Assembly (NCBI GenBank): GCA_014360895.1
Contig: JACIWQ010000024.1
Span: 1-35,153 of the forward strand
From: Thermoflexales bacterium
GTDB lineage: Bacteria > Chloroflexota > Anaerolineae > B4-G1 > DUEL01
Direction of reading: 5' to 3'
Length of the DNA: 35,153 nucleotides
The first letter of the stretch is position 1. Each line of letters opens with the position of its first letter. This document shows positions 6,930 to 14,993 of this stretch, in pieces. The notes under the pieces are model-generated. The model saw only the letters and a program-made list of their open reading frames with translations. It was not told the DNA's origin and did not search any database. The position numbers were made by a program, and so were the translations under genes.

Positions 6930-7871
6930 ATGGCTGTGAGCAGGTCGGCTACGGCGCTGACGGAAGAACAGGTGCGGGAAATCGCCCTCCAGGTGGTGGA
7001 TGAAGAGATAGCGGCCCTCCGGGAGGAACTGGGCCGTCCGGGTCCGGAATGGGGCGATGTCCGACAGGTCTGGCTCGCACTCACTACCCTGGCGGACGCT
7101 CAGCGCCGGACGGAGGAACGGGTGGGGCAACTGGCGGAGGCCCAGGCCCGGACGGAGGCTCAGGTTCGGGCGCTGGCGGAGGCCCAGGCCCGGACGGAGG
7201 CCCAGGTTCGGGTGCTGGCGGAGGCCCAGGCCCGGACGGAGGCTCAGGTTCGGGCGCTGGCGGAGGCTCAGGCCCGGATGGAGGAGGAGTTCCGGAAGTA
7301 TCGGGAGGCCTCCGAGGCCCGCTTTGAGCGGATAGAGGCCGCCCTGGCCCAACTGGCCGAGGCCCAGCGCCGGACGGAGGAGTCCCTTCGCTCGCTGGCG
7401 GAGTTCGTGCACCAACTGGCCGCGCGGACCGAGGAACAGATAGAACAGTTACGCAGTGAGGTGGGGCGGTTGGCCAACCGCCTGGGGCTGGACCTGGAAG
7501 CGGACGCGGAGGAGGTTTTCTGGGCCCTGGCGGAGAGGAAGGGGATGCGAATCCTCGCTCGTCCCACTCCCATTGTGATGGACGGGGAGGTGGACCTCGC
7601 CGTGCCGGTGGAGACGTCCGCAGGGCAGCGTGCCTGGGTCCTGATTGAGGTCAAAGGCCGCTTGCGGAGGGCGGAGGTAGAGGACTGGTTCAAGTGCTTA
7701 AGGAACCCATCGTTCCAGGAAAAACTGCGGCTCCACGGCGTGACCAAGCCCTATCTGCCCTATATGTTTGCCCTTCGGGTTTACCTCGGCGCAGAGGAGA
7801 TGGCGCAGGAAACCGGCATCGGAGTTCTCACTTTCCGCGGGGAGATGGTGCCCGCGCAGCTATGGGAGTAG
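6930..7871 (+). CDS. Coiled-coil protein with C-terminal PD-(D/E)XK nuclease-like domain (DUF3782-like)
   Basis: The 313-residue protein has a long heptad coiled coil (about residues 45-180) containing a 14-residue repeat, LAEAQARTEAQVRA, present about three and a half times. The C-terminal ~120 residues look like a PD-(D/E)XK fold: GEVDLAV supplies the Asp, and WVLIEVKGRL the E-x-K pair. Similar proteins are common in multiple copies in Chloroflexota and cyanobacteria with no known function. GGAGGTG lies just before ATG 6930. Its stop is 3 bases before the glycosyltransferase start, so the two are probably cotranscribed. Nuclease activity is only inferred. Confidence 0.8.
   Translation: MAVSRSATALTEEQVREIALQVVDEEIAALREELGRPGPEWGDVRQVWLALTTLADAQRRTEERVGQLAEAQARTEAQVRALAEAQARTEAQVRVLAEAQARTEAQVRALAEAQARMEEEFRKYREASEARFERIEAALAQLAEAQRRTEESLRSLAEFVHQLAARTEEQIEQLRSEVGRLANRLGLDLEADAEEVFWALAERKGMRILARPTPIVMDGEVDLAVPVETSAGQRAWVLIEVKGRLRRAEVEDWFKCLRNPSFQEKLRLHGVTKPYLPYMFALRVYLGAEEMAQETGIGVLTFRGEMVPAQLWE
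7132..7280 (+). repeat. 42-bp tandem repeat inside the coiled-coil gene
   Basis: The unit (beginning CTGGCGGAGGCCCAGGCCCG) occurs three full times and once partly, with few base changes, and encodes 14 residues (two heptads) each time. Near-identical units suggest recent expansion; copy number may vary between strains. Confidence 0.85.
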
Positions 7872-7874
7872 GCT

Positions 7875-8810
7875 ATGGGCCATCCGCGAATTTCTGTCGT
7901 TGCCCCTGTCTTCAACGAAGAGGAGACCCTGCCCGAGTTCTACCGCCGGGTGCGGGCGGTGATGGACGGCCTGGGAGAGCCCTGGGAACTGGTGCTGGTG
8001 GACGACGGCAGCAGCGACGAGAGTTTCCGGATCTGTCGGGAACTGCACGAACAGGACCCGCGCGTGCGGGTGGTGCGGTTCGCCCGCAACTTCGGCCACC
8101 AGATCGCCATCACCGCCGGGATGGACTACGCCCGCGGCGACGCCGTCGTCACCATTGACTCCGACCTGCAGGACCCGCCGGAGGTCATCCCCGAGTTGGT
8201 GGCCCGCTGGCGGGAGGGGTATCACGTCGTCTACGGCGTCCGCACCGAGCGGGAGGGGGAGACCTGGTTCAAACTCTTCACCGCCCGCCTCTTCTACCGC
8301 CTCATCGCGGCGCTGACCGACATCCGCATCCCGATGGAGGCGGGGGACTTCCGGCTGCTGGACCGGAAGGTGGTGGAGGACATGCGCCGTCTGCGGGAAC
8401 ATCGGCGCTTCATCCGGGGAATGACTTCCTGGGTGGGCTACCGGCAGATCGGCGTCCCCTACCACCGCCATCCCCGCTTCGCCGGGCAGACCAAGTACCC
8501 CTTCCGCAAGATGTTCCGGCTGGCCCTGGATGCCATCACCGGCTTCTCCGACGTCCCCCTGCGGCTGGCCTGGACCTTCGGGGCGGTCCTGCTGGTGCTG
8601 GGCGTCGTGCTGGGCCTGGTCCTGCTGGGGCTGCGGCTGGCCGGGAGGGCGCCGCTGGCCGGTCAGGGGCTGATGCTGACGGTGGCCGTCCTCCTCAGCG
8701 GCACCCAACTTCTCTTCCTGGGCATCATCGGCGAGTACCTGGCCCGCATCTACGACGAGGTCCGCAACCGGCCGCTGTACACCGTGATGGAGGTTCTGGA
8801 AAGCGATTGA
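7875..8810 (+). CDS. GT2 family glycosyltransferase, DPM1/GtrB-like, membrane bound
   Basis: This 311-residue enzyme should transfer a sugar from a nucleotide sugar to a polyprenyl phosphate carrier at the cytoplasmic face of the membrane. It has the GT-A features VVAPVFNEEETLPEF, LVDDGSSDES and TIDSDLQDPPEV (DxD-type metal site), the GDFRLLDRKVVE segment and the YPFRKM motif seen in DPM1/GtrB proteins. Two C-terminal membrane helices (about 233-255 and 269-292) end in EYLARIYDEVRNRP, a typical tail. Start at ATG 7875 gives the usual N-terminus. It may feed the glycan pathway that includes the O-antigen-ligase-like gene at 16124. Confidence 0.92.
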   Translation: MGHPRISVVAPVFNEEETLPEFYRRVRAVMDGLGEPWELVLVDDGSSDESFRICRELHEQDPRVRVVRFARNFGHQIAITAGMDYARGDAVVTIDSDLQDPPEVIPELVARWREGYHVVYGVRTEREGETWFKLFTARLFYRLIAALTDIRIPMEAGDFRLLDRKVVEDMRRLREHRRFIRGMTSWVGYRQIGVPYHRHPRFAGQTKYPFRKMFRLALDAITGFSDVPLRLAWTFGAVLLVLGVVLGLVLLGLRLAGRAPLAGQGLMLTVAVLLSGTQLLFLGIIGEYLARIYDEVRNRPLYTVMEVLESD

Positions 8811-8832
8811 GAGAAACCCGATGAAGCGGTGA

Positions 8833-8880
8833 CATCCTGCACCCTGCATCCTGCATCCTGCTTCCTGCATCCCGCTTCCT
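8833..8880. repeat. Imperfect short tandem repeat, CATCCTGCA-type
   Basis: Five or so copies of a 9-10 base unit resembling CATCCTGCA lie between the glycosyltransferase and the first DUF2207 gene. Similar wording recurs in the signal-peptide region at 11008-11050, where it is coding. No gene is seen in 8811-8989. Confidence 0.6.
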
Positions 8881-8989
8881 GAATCGCCGCGACCTGCGGG
8901 CTCTCTCCTGCGTATAACCTTTTGGGGAGTCGTTCCCCGGAGCGCCTGGCCTTCGGTATGGCCGGTGCTGTTGACCTGTGGGGGGAAAT

Positions 8990-10792
8990 ATGGCCCGCTC
9001 ATATTCGCTCCTCCTGTCCCGCCCTGCCCTGCTGGCCCTTCTTCTGCTCCTGGCCTTTCGGCCCCCGACCCCGGCACTTGCCCAGGGGGAAGAACTGCGC
9101 TGGGAGCGATTGGATGTGGAAATCACCGTCCTTCCCAGCGGGGATTTCTGGGTCCAGGAGACCCACGTCATCCGGTTCATTTCCGGAGACCGGGATTATC
9201 TGATTTTTGAAATTCCGGCCAACCGCCTGACCTCTATCAGCGACGTCCAGGCCTGGGAGGACGGGGAACCCTGCATCACGCAGCGGGAGTACGGGCAGTA
9301 CGAGGAGCGCTGCGAGGTATCCGTCCGCTACGATCAGGGCATCGGGTTGGGAGAGTACGAAGAGGTATACCGTATTCACCTGCTCCTGCCCACTCCCCGC
9401 CCCAGGGCTCTGTACACGTACGAAATCCGGTATCTGGTCCACGGCGGCCTGCGCTACTACGAAGGGGGCGACCAGTTGTGGTGGAAGGCCGTCCGGACCG
9501 ACCGGCTCGCCCCGGTGCTGGCCTCCCAGGTGACGGTGCGGCTGCCGGAAGGGGCATCGGCCGAGAAAGCGGCGGCTTACTCTGCCTATGCGACCGTCTC
9601 CGGAATCGGGACCAACGCGGTGGTCTTTGAGGCGCAGGAGGTGCTGGACCGGGATCAGGAACTGGAGGTGCGGGCGCAGTTTCCCCACGGGGTGGTGGCA
9701 GGGACCGCGCCGACCTGGCAACAGTTGCAGGAGGCAAAACCGTTTATCAACCTGGCCTCGGGAACCCTGGGTGGGCTCACAGCGCTCGGCGGCCTTCTGG
9801 GTGTGCTCTGGCTCTGGCAGCGGAGACGGAGACGGCTGGCCGCCCTGGCCATAGACTATCGGACAGAGCCGCCGTCCGATATGCCGCCGGGGATGGCCGC
9901 CGCGCTGGTGGATGAAGAGTGGGACAGGAAGAGAGTGGTAGCAACCCTCCTGGACCTGGCCCGGCGCGGGTACCTGCGGATTGAAGAGCGCGTAGCACCC
10001 GACCTGGTGTGGACGGACCACATCCTGCACAGAACCGGGAAGCCGGAGGACGACCTGCTTCCGTACGAGCGGATGGTCCTGTCCCGCGCGGTGGGACAGA
10101 AAGGGACGTGCCCGGTGGATGATCTGGGCGTGGATGGGTACCGCTTCTACGTCACGAAAGTTGAGCGGGAGGTCTACAGCCCACTGGTGCGGGACGGGTA
10201 CTTTCGCATCTCGCCGGCAACCGTCCGAACCATTTACAACGTGCTGGGTTTCACGCTCCTGGTATTGGGCCTGACAGGAGGGCCGACGGCATACATCATC
10301 CTGGAAGTAGCCGCCAAAGAGTCTATCGGCGGGGTGGTCTGGCCCTTCGTGGGCCTGGGGGTGGTAGCGATCGCCTTCTTCCTGGCAGTGGATTACGTCT
10401 GGGTCAAAAGCCGCAGGGGAGAGGAAGAGGCCGCGCCTTGGCTGGCCTTCCAGCGATACCTGGAAGGCGAACTGATCGGGGGAGACTTTGCCCAGTTTGA
10501 GGCGTACCTTCCCTATGCGGTGGCGTTCGGGACCTATCCCACCGAGTGGGCCCGGCGCTTCCCGCATCTGGTGGAGGTCCCCGCGCTGGACTGGTACACC
10601 TTCTCCTGGAAAGGCGGCAAGGGCCGCTCCACCGGCGCACCGGAGGGGTTGCCGCCCCTGAAAAGCCTGAGCCAGGCGCGAAGGGTATCCGAACTGGAAG
10701 CCTTCGCCCAGGAACTGGATTCGTTCCTGGAAAGTGCACTCTTTGCCCTTCGCCCTTGGCTGAGGAGGCGGTGGGGAAGTCCGATCCACTGA
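8990..10792 (+). CDS. DUF2207 membrane protein, paralogue 1
   Basis: The 600-residue product has a signal peptide (ending near PALAQG) and an exported beta-rich domain with LDVEITVLPSGDFWVQETHVI, the usual DUF2207 opening (shown here over its first ~20 residues). A membrane helix follows at about 256-276, then a cytoplasmic segment with LVDEEWDRKRVVATLLDLA and RRGYLRIEE, two further helices (~412-433, ~445-467) and a soluble tail. Start at ATG 8990 is preferred over the GTG 12 bases upstream because a G-rich Shine-Dalgarno lies between them. Unlike most members it lacks a glycine-rich C-terminus and ends RRRWGSPIH. Function of the family is unknown. The neighbour at 10966 is a clear paralogue. 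Confidence 0.85.
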   Translation: MARSYSLLLSRPALLALLLLLAFRPPTPALAQGEELRWERLDVEITVLPSGDFWVQETHVIRFISGDRDYLIFEIPANRLTSISDVQAWEDGEPCITQREYGQYEERCEVSVRYDQGIGLGEYEEVYRIHLLLPTPRPRALYTYEIRYLVHGGLRYYEGGDQLWWKAVRTDRLAPVLASQVTVRLPEGASAEKAAAYSAYATVSGIGTNAVVFEAQEVLDRDQELEVRAQFPHGVVAGTAPTWQQLQEAKPFINLASGTLGGLTALGGLLGVLWLWQRRRRRLAALAIDYRTEPPSDMPPGMAAALVDEEWDRKRVVATLLDLARRGYLRIEERVAPDLVWTDHILHRTGKPEDDLLPYERMVLSRAVGQKGTCPVDDLGVDGYRFYVTKVEREVYSPLVRDGYFRISPATVRTIYNVLGFTLLVLGLTGGPTAYIILEVAAKESIGGVVWPFVGLGVVAIAFFLAVDYVWVKSRRGEEEAAPWLAFQRYLEGELIGGDFAQFEAYLPYAVAFGTYPTEWARRFPHLVEVPALDWYTFSWKGGKGRSTGAPEGLPPLKSLSQARRVSELEAFAQELDSFLESALFALRPWLRRRWGSPIH

Positions 10793-10815
10793 ACGGTCCA
10801 GCTCACCCACTGTGC

Positions 10816-10923
10816 ATTAGACTTTATCGGAAATAGCGCCAGATGGCGCAGTGCATATCTTATTTATAGAGAAATCTGCGCTCGTCCGCGTTCATCCGCG
10901 TCCTATTTCCGATGAAGTTCATT
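10816..10923. mobile_element. MITE-like element, copy 1
   Basis: This 108-bp element lies between the two DUF2207 genes. Its ends, TAGACTTTATCGGAAATAG and CTATTTCCGATGAAGTT, are inverted repeats, and an internal palindrome GCGCCAGATGGCGC sits near the left end. Two other copies occur at 21629 and 26074. There is no coding capacity. Its right end supplies an in-frame ATG at 10912 upstream of the second DUF2207 gene. Confidence 0.8.
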
Positions 10924-10965
10924 ATCGGGCACCGGCCCGCCGAAAAGAAAACCTGTGGAGGAAAT

Positions 10966-12831
10966 ATGTCCCGCAAACCCTTCCTGAGGCTCAGAACGCC
11001 GCTCCCGCTTCTTGCTTCCTGCATCCTGCTGCTTCTTGCCTCCTGTCTCCTGCTCCCTCCTCCCGTCTCCGCCCAGTCCAAGTCCTTTGTCTGGGAGCGA
11101 CTGGATGTGGAGATTGCTGTCCTGGAAAGCGGGGACTTCCTGGTCCAGGAGACCCAGGTCATCCGGTTCACTTCCGGGACCTTCACCTATGGCTACCGTG
11201 CCATCCCGGCTAACCGTCTGGATTCCATCAGCGACGTCCGGGTCTGGGAGGACGGGGAGCCCTGCCGGGTCTCCGTCACGAAGGAGGAGGGGGAGTACCG
11301 GATTCGCTGGGAGATGCTGGCCCCGCGCAGCGATTCCCGCCACACCTACGTCCTGCGGTACCTGGTCCACGGAGGCCTGCGCTACTATGCCGGAGGCGAC
11401 CAGTTGTGGTGGAAGGCGGTCTTCCCGGACCGGAGTTTTCCGGTGCAGGCCTCTCGAGTGACGGTGCGGCTGCCGGAAGGGGCAGTAGCGGAGAAAGCGG
11501 CGGCCTACTTCGCCGAGGCAACGGTCTCCGGTATCGGGACCAGTACAGTGGTCTTTGAGGCCCAGGAAGTACTGGACCCGGGGCAGGAGATGGAGGTGCG
11601 GGTGCAGTTCCCCCACGGGGTAGTAGCGGGGAGCGCGCCGGCCTGGCAGTTGGCGGAGGATACCCGTCCGATGATCAATCTGGCACTGGGGGTCGCGGGC
11701 GGGCTCTTCACCGTCGGCGGGCCGCTGCTGGTGCTCTTGCTCTGGTACCTGCGGGGCCGGGACCCGGTGGTGAAACTTCCCACGGACTACCTGACGGAGC
11801 CGCCGTCGGATGCGCCGCCGGGGGTGGCGGGCGCACTGGTGGACGAGAAAGCCGACATGCAGGACATCCTGGCGACGCTGGTGGACCTGGCCCGGCGGGG
11901 GTACCTGGAGATTGAAGAGCGGGCCACGCGGGGGTTGTTGGCCGCATCGTCCGATTTCATCTTCCGCCGGACCGATAAACCCGACGACGACCTGTTGCCC
12001 TACGAGAAGGTGCTCCTGGACCGGCTGGTGGGTCGGAAAGGGGAGCGCCGCCTGGCGGAGTTGAAAAACCGGTTCTACACGGCCATCCCGGAAATTCAGG
12101 AAGGAATCTACGAAGAACTGGTCCGGCGGGGCTATTTCCGGACCTCGCCGGAGACGGTGCGCGACCGCTACGTGGCGTTGGGCGGGATGATGCTGCTCCT
12201 GACATTCATCGGGGGGATGTGCATTGGCGGCTCGCTGATGAAGACGTCGGGCGCGGCGATCTGTCCGTTCCTGGGGCTGGGGCTGACGGCGGTGGCCCTG
12301 ATGGTCGCCGGGCGGCACATGCCGGTCAAAACCCGCAAAGGGGCCGAGGAGGCGGCCCGCTGGCGGGCCTTCAAGCGTTATCTCCAGGAGATGGAGAAGT
12401 ACACCGAGGTCCGGGAGGCCACCGACCAGTTTGAGAAGTACCTGCCCTACGCGATTGCCTTTGGCGTGGACCGGACATGGGTTCAGCGGTTCGCCCGGGT
12501 GGAGGGGACGCCGGTGCCCGCCTGGTACATTCCGTCTCCGGCGTATTACGGCCGTCCGGCGTACGCGACGGGCGGGCGTGGACCGGGGCTGGCCGCGCCG
12601 GTGGGCGCGCCGGGCGGAATGCCCTCGCTGGACAGCATGAGCCGGGGGCTGGGAGCCTCGCTGGACGCCTTCTCCCGGGGCCTGGGCTCCATGCTGGATA
12701 CCGCTGGCAGTGTCTTCGTCAGCGCCCCCTCTTCTCGCGGAGGTGGCTGGAGTGGTGGCTTTGGCGGCGGGGGCGGCGGAGGAGGCGGCGGTGGCGGAGG
12801 AGGCGGCGGTGGCGGCGGTGGGTTCGGATAA
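10966..12831 (+). CDS. DUF2207 membrane protein, paralogue 2, with glycine-rich tail
   Basis: The 621-residue product shares the layout and much of the sequence of its neighbour: signal peptide (to about VSAQS), exported domain (LDVEIAVLESGDFLVQETQ), membrane helix near 245-265, cytoplasmic part (RRGYLEIEER) and two more helices (~405-450). It ends in a run of about 30 residues made almost only of glycine after SGGFGG, the usual DUF2207 tail. ATG 10966 has GGAGGAAAT just before it; the longer frame from 10912 starts inside the MITE and is rejected. The two paralogues are tandem, separated by the MITE, so the element may affect their joint expression. Confidence 0.87.
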   Translation: MSRKPFLRLRTPLPLLASCILLLLASCLLLPPPVSAQSKSFVWERLDVEIAVLESGDFLVQETQVIRFTSGTFTYGYRAIPANRLDSISDVRVWEDGEPCRVSVTKEEGEYRIRWEMLAPRSDSRHTYVLRYLVHGGLRYYAGGDQLWWKAVFPDRSFPVQASRVTVRLPEGAVAEKAAAYFAEATVSGIGTSTVVFEAQEVLDPGQEMEVRVQFPHGVVAGSAPAWQLAEDTRPMINLALGVAGGLFTVGGPLLVLLLWYLRGRDPVVKLPTDYLTEPPSDAPPGVAGALVDEKADMQDILATLVDLARRGYLEIEERATRGLLAASSDFIFRRTDKPDDDLLPYEKVLLDRLVGRKGERRLAELKNRFYTAIPEIQEGIYEELVRRGYFRTSPETVRDRYVALGGMMLLLTFIGGMCIGGSLMKTSGAAICPFLGLGLTAVALMVAGRHMPVKTRKGAEEAARWRAFKRYLQEMEKYTEVREATDQFEKYLPYAIAFGVDRTWVQRFARVEGTPVPAWYIPSPAYYGRPAYATGGRGPGLAAPVGAPGGMPSLDSMSRGLGASLDAFSRGLGSMLDTAGSVFVSAPSSRGGGWSGGFGGGGGGGGGGGGGGGGGGGGFG

Positions 12832-12859
12832 GTAAAACGGTCGCTATAAGGGGCGAGAA

Positions 12860-13228
12860 ATGCTGGAGGGTTACTTTGAATTCCTGGATTCCGGCGAAAT
12901 TCGCATCCGGGGCACCCGGATTGGCCTGGAAATTGTCCTTCGGGACTATCTGCAGGGTGCCAGTCCGGAGGAAATCGTCCTTCGGTACCCCACACTTTCC
13001 CTGGAACAGGTTCACGCCGCCATTCTTTATTATCTGCGGAATCGGGAGAGGGTGGAGCAGTACATCCGGGAGTGCTGGCAGCAGGGTGAAGAGGCCTGGC
13101 AGGAGCAGCAGCGGGCTCCATCAGAGTTTGTTCGTTCCCTGCGGCAGCGGTTGGAGAAATACCGCTTGATTTGGCAGGTATGTACCGCGGAGGAGTTTCT
13201 TGATCGGGCTCTGTATCTACCCTTGTGA
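12860..13228 (+). CDS. DUF433-domain protein with C-terminal extension
   Basis: The 122-residue protein has the DUF433 pattern: IRIRGTRIGLEIVLRDYLQG, ASPEEIVLRYPTLSLEQVHAA, ILYYLRNRERVEQYI, in that order. DUF433 proteins are small helix-turn-helix-like antitoxins that normally precede a PIN-like DUF5615 toxin. Here no toxin follows; instead the protein has about 50 extra charged residues at its C-terminus. The start at ATG 12860 follows GGGGCGAGAA. It may be a solitary regulator. A normal DUF433-DUF5615 pair lies 560 bp downstream. Confidence 0.78.
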   Translation: MLEGYFEFLDSGEIRIRGTRIGLEIVLRDYLQGASPEEIVLRYPTLSLEQVHAAILYYLRNRERVEQYIRECWQQGEEAWQEQQRAPSEFVRSLRQRLEKYRLIWQVCTAEEFLDRALYLPL

Positions 13229-13240
13229 CGGGAGGACACA

Positions 13241-13741
13241 ATGACCACTGGCCGTACCCTGGGCCTCATTCTCATCATCGGCGGCATTGTCCTGTGCGTG
13301 CTGATTGCGGCGGTCGTCCTGACCTCCGCGCAGACGACTGGCGGGCGCGTGCTGGGCGCCGTCCTCGGGGCTCTCCTGGGAGCGCCGATGGTCGCTATCG
13401 GCGCCTTCATGCTCATCCGCGGCCAGCAGGAGGCGCGGGAACTGGCCGTCGTGGAGCAGCAGAAGAAACTCCTGGGCATGGTGCGCGCCCAGGGCCGGGT
13501 CAACATCGCCGAGGCCGCCCTGGAACTGCGGGTGAGCCGGGACACCGTCCGGGAGTGGGTCTACGACCTGGTCAACAAAGGGCTCTTCACCGGCTACATC
13601 AACTGGGACCAGGGCGACCTCATCTCGGTGGACGCGGCGCAGATGCGGACCAACAAATGCCCTCACTGCGGCGGCGAACTGGAACTGGCGGGCAAGGGCG
13701 TGGTCCGCTGCCCGTACTGTGGGACGGAGATATTCCTGTAG
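13241..13741 (+). CDS. Membrane protein with winged-helix-like segment and zinc ribbon
   Basis: The 166-residue protein has two N-terminal membrane helices (about 8-28 and 35-60). A segment at 75-110 (MVRAQGRVNIAEAALELRVS, then RDTVREWVYDLVNKGLFTG) looks like a small PCI/winged-helix fold. The C-terminus holds CPHC and CPYC, a likely structural zinc ribbon. GGGAGG precedes ATG 13241. Similar proteins occur in Chloroflexota without assigned role. Its place ahead of the SPFH protein suggests a membrane-associated function, but this is inference. Confidence 0.7.
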   Translation: MTTGRTLGLILIIGGIVLCVLIAAVVLTSAQTTGGRVLGAVLGALLGAPMVAIGAFMLIRGQQEARELAVVEQQKKLLGMVRAQGRVNIAEAALELRVSRDTVREWVYDLVNKGLFTGYINWDQGDLISVDAAQMRTNKCPHCGGELELAGKGVVRCPYCGTEIFL

Positions 13742-13791
13742 GGCACAAGTCGCAGTCCTGCGGCGGGTGACTCGGAAAGGGGGGGTAGGCA

Positions 13792-14043
13792 ATGGAGATC
13801 CGCCATTACCGTTTTGACCGCATAACGCTGGATCCGGACAAGTGCTTCGGTAAACCTTGCATTCGTGGATTGCGGATTCCCGTGTCCTCTATCCTGAGTT
13901 ACCTGAGCTCGGGAATGACGGTAGAGGACATCCTGAAGGAATGGCCGGAACTGGAGCCGGAAGACATCTATCAGGCCCTCGGATACGCGGCCTGGATGAT
14001 GGAGGAGCGGTTCATCCCGCTGGTAGAGGTAGTGGCCCGATGA
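13792..14043 (+). CDS. DUF433 antitoxin
   Basis: The 83-residue protein carries [20 protein letters not shown], the hallmark DUF433 opening, then [20 protein letters not shown] and [15 protein letters not shown]. It is the likely antitoxin to the gene that starts at its stop codon with a 4-base overlap (ATGA). The family is thought to bind DNA and repress its own operon. Confidence 0.9.
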   Translation: MEIRHYRFDRITLDPDKCFGKPCIRGLRIPVSSILSYLSSGMTVEDILKEWPELEPEDIYQALGYAAWMMEERFIPLVEVVAR

Positions 14044-14405
14044 AGTTTCTGCTTAATATGAACATACCCCGTAGCCTGGGTGTCTTGCTGGCGGTAGAGG
14101 GCCATACTTGTCGTCACGCCGGAGACATCGGGATGAGTCAGGCCAGCGATGAGGCGATTCTTCAGGAAGCCAGAGCACAAAGCGAGGTTATTCTCACCCA
14201 CGACCTAGATTATGGCCATCTGCTGGCCCTTTCTGGAGAGCCCTCTCCTTCTGTGGTTATCTTTCGGCTGCGTAACTCCCATCCTAAAAACCTGCTCATC
14301 CGGCTGATGAGCGTTTGGGCCGAGATTGAGGAGCCACTCCAGAAAGGCGCTATCGTGATTCTGGAAGATGCAGCGGTACGTGTGCGATTGTTGCCGATCG
14401 GATAG
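14040..14405 (+). CDS. DUF5615 PIN-like toxin
   Basis: The 121-residue protein starts [17 protein letters not shown], and later has [19 protein letters not shown] and [15 protein letters not shown]. This is the DUF5615 (Mut7-C/PIN-like) pattern, a putative RNase toxin. The first acidic position, usually Asp in LLDxNLP, reads Asn here (LLNMNIP). The second acidic group THDLDYG is intact. The start is set by the ATGA overlap with the DUF433 gene, so the two form one operon. Confidence 0.88.
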   Translation: MKFLLNMNIPRSLGVLLAVEGHTCRHAGDIGMSQASDEAILQEARAQSEVILTHDLDYGHLLALSGEPSPSVVIFRLRNSHPKNLLIRLMSVWAEIEEPLQKGAIVILEDAAVRVRLLPIG

Positions 14406-14427
14406 ACCTCATCCAGAAAGGAGAAAA

Positions 14428-14958
14428 ATGAGCGACCTCTATAAGCGAGTCAGCGAAGCCCGCACCGGGTTGGAGAAACTGCTGGGGCAAATCCCCGGGT
14501 ACAAGGGCTACAAGGAGAAGGAAATGCGCCGGGAGTCCGATAAACTCCTGCGCCAGGCGGTGGCGGCCCGTATGGAGGCCCAACGCCGCCGGATGGACGA
14601 ACTCCAGCGGCGGCTCATCAGCGTCGGGCGCCTGGAGTACCTGGACGACCTGGGAGTGGCCATTACCCAACTCCAGACCTTCATAGACCGGGTCCGGCGG
14701 GCCACCTACGGCTATAGCGGCCTCTTTGATGCCACCCGCGTCCGGGAGGAGGAACTGGACCGCCTCTACGACTTTGACCACCAACTGCTGGACTACGGGG
14801 ACCGGCTCTCGGCCGCGCTGGACAACGTGGAGACCGCCATCCCGTCCGGCGAGGGGCTGGCCGAGGCCCTGCGCGCCGTCCAGAGCATCTGCGCCGAGGC
14901 CAACAACACCTTCAGCATGCGGGAAGAAGTCATCCTGAGCAGCTCCCAGGGCGCATAA
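14428..14958 (+). CDS. Coiled-coil protein of unknown function preceding SPFH protein
   Basis: The 176-residue protein is charged, helical and has no signal peptide or membrane segment. Residues 10-75 and 100-145 look like helical hairpins (KEKEMRRESDKLLRQAVAAR; EEELDRLYDFDHQLLDYG). I do not recognise a named family. AAAGGAG lies before ATG 14428. It is 35 bases upstream of the SPFH gene, and similar pairs of helical and SPFH genes suggest a joint role, for example as a partner of the SPFH scaffold. Confidence 0.7.
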   Translation: MSDLYKRVSEARTGLEKLLGQIPGYKGYKEKEMRRESDKLLRQAVAARMEAQRRRMDELQRRLISVGRLEYLDDLGVAITQLQTFIDRVRRATYGYSGLFDATRVREEELDRLYDFDHQLLDYGDRLSAALDNVETAIPSGEGLAEALRAVQSICAEANNTFSMREEVILSSSQGA

Positions 14959-14980
14959 TACGCAATACGGAATACGGAAC
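14957..14980. repeat. Three-copy 8-bp direct repeat, AATACGSA-type
   Basis: AATACGCA, AATACGGA and AATACGGA follow one another between the coiled-coil gene and the SPFH gene, just before its AAGGAGGT. Short repeats of this wording are typical intergenic filler in this kind of genome. Confidence 0.6.
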
Positions 14981-14993
14981 ATAAGGAGGTAAC

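Noticed and set aside
7860-9077. 405-codon minus-strand frame opposite the glycosyltransferase
   Set aside because: The plus strand encodes a complete GT2 protein with all motifs; the antisense frame runs through a simple repeat.
8999-10810. 603-codon frame on the minus strand opposite the first DUF2207 gene
   Set aside because: High GC produces long antisense frames; the plus-strand protein has signal peptide, helices and a paralogue.
10912-10965. Upstream start of the second DUF2207 gene within the MITE
   Set aside because: The downstream ATG at 10966 has a strong ribosome site and begins a proper signal peptide.
12730-12831. Glycine-codon run as a separate simple repeat or frameshift
   Set aside because: It is in frame and gives the usual glycine-rich tail of DUF2207 proteins.
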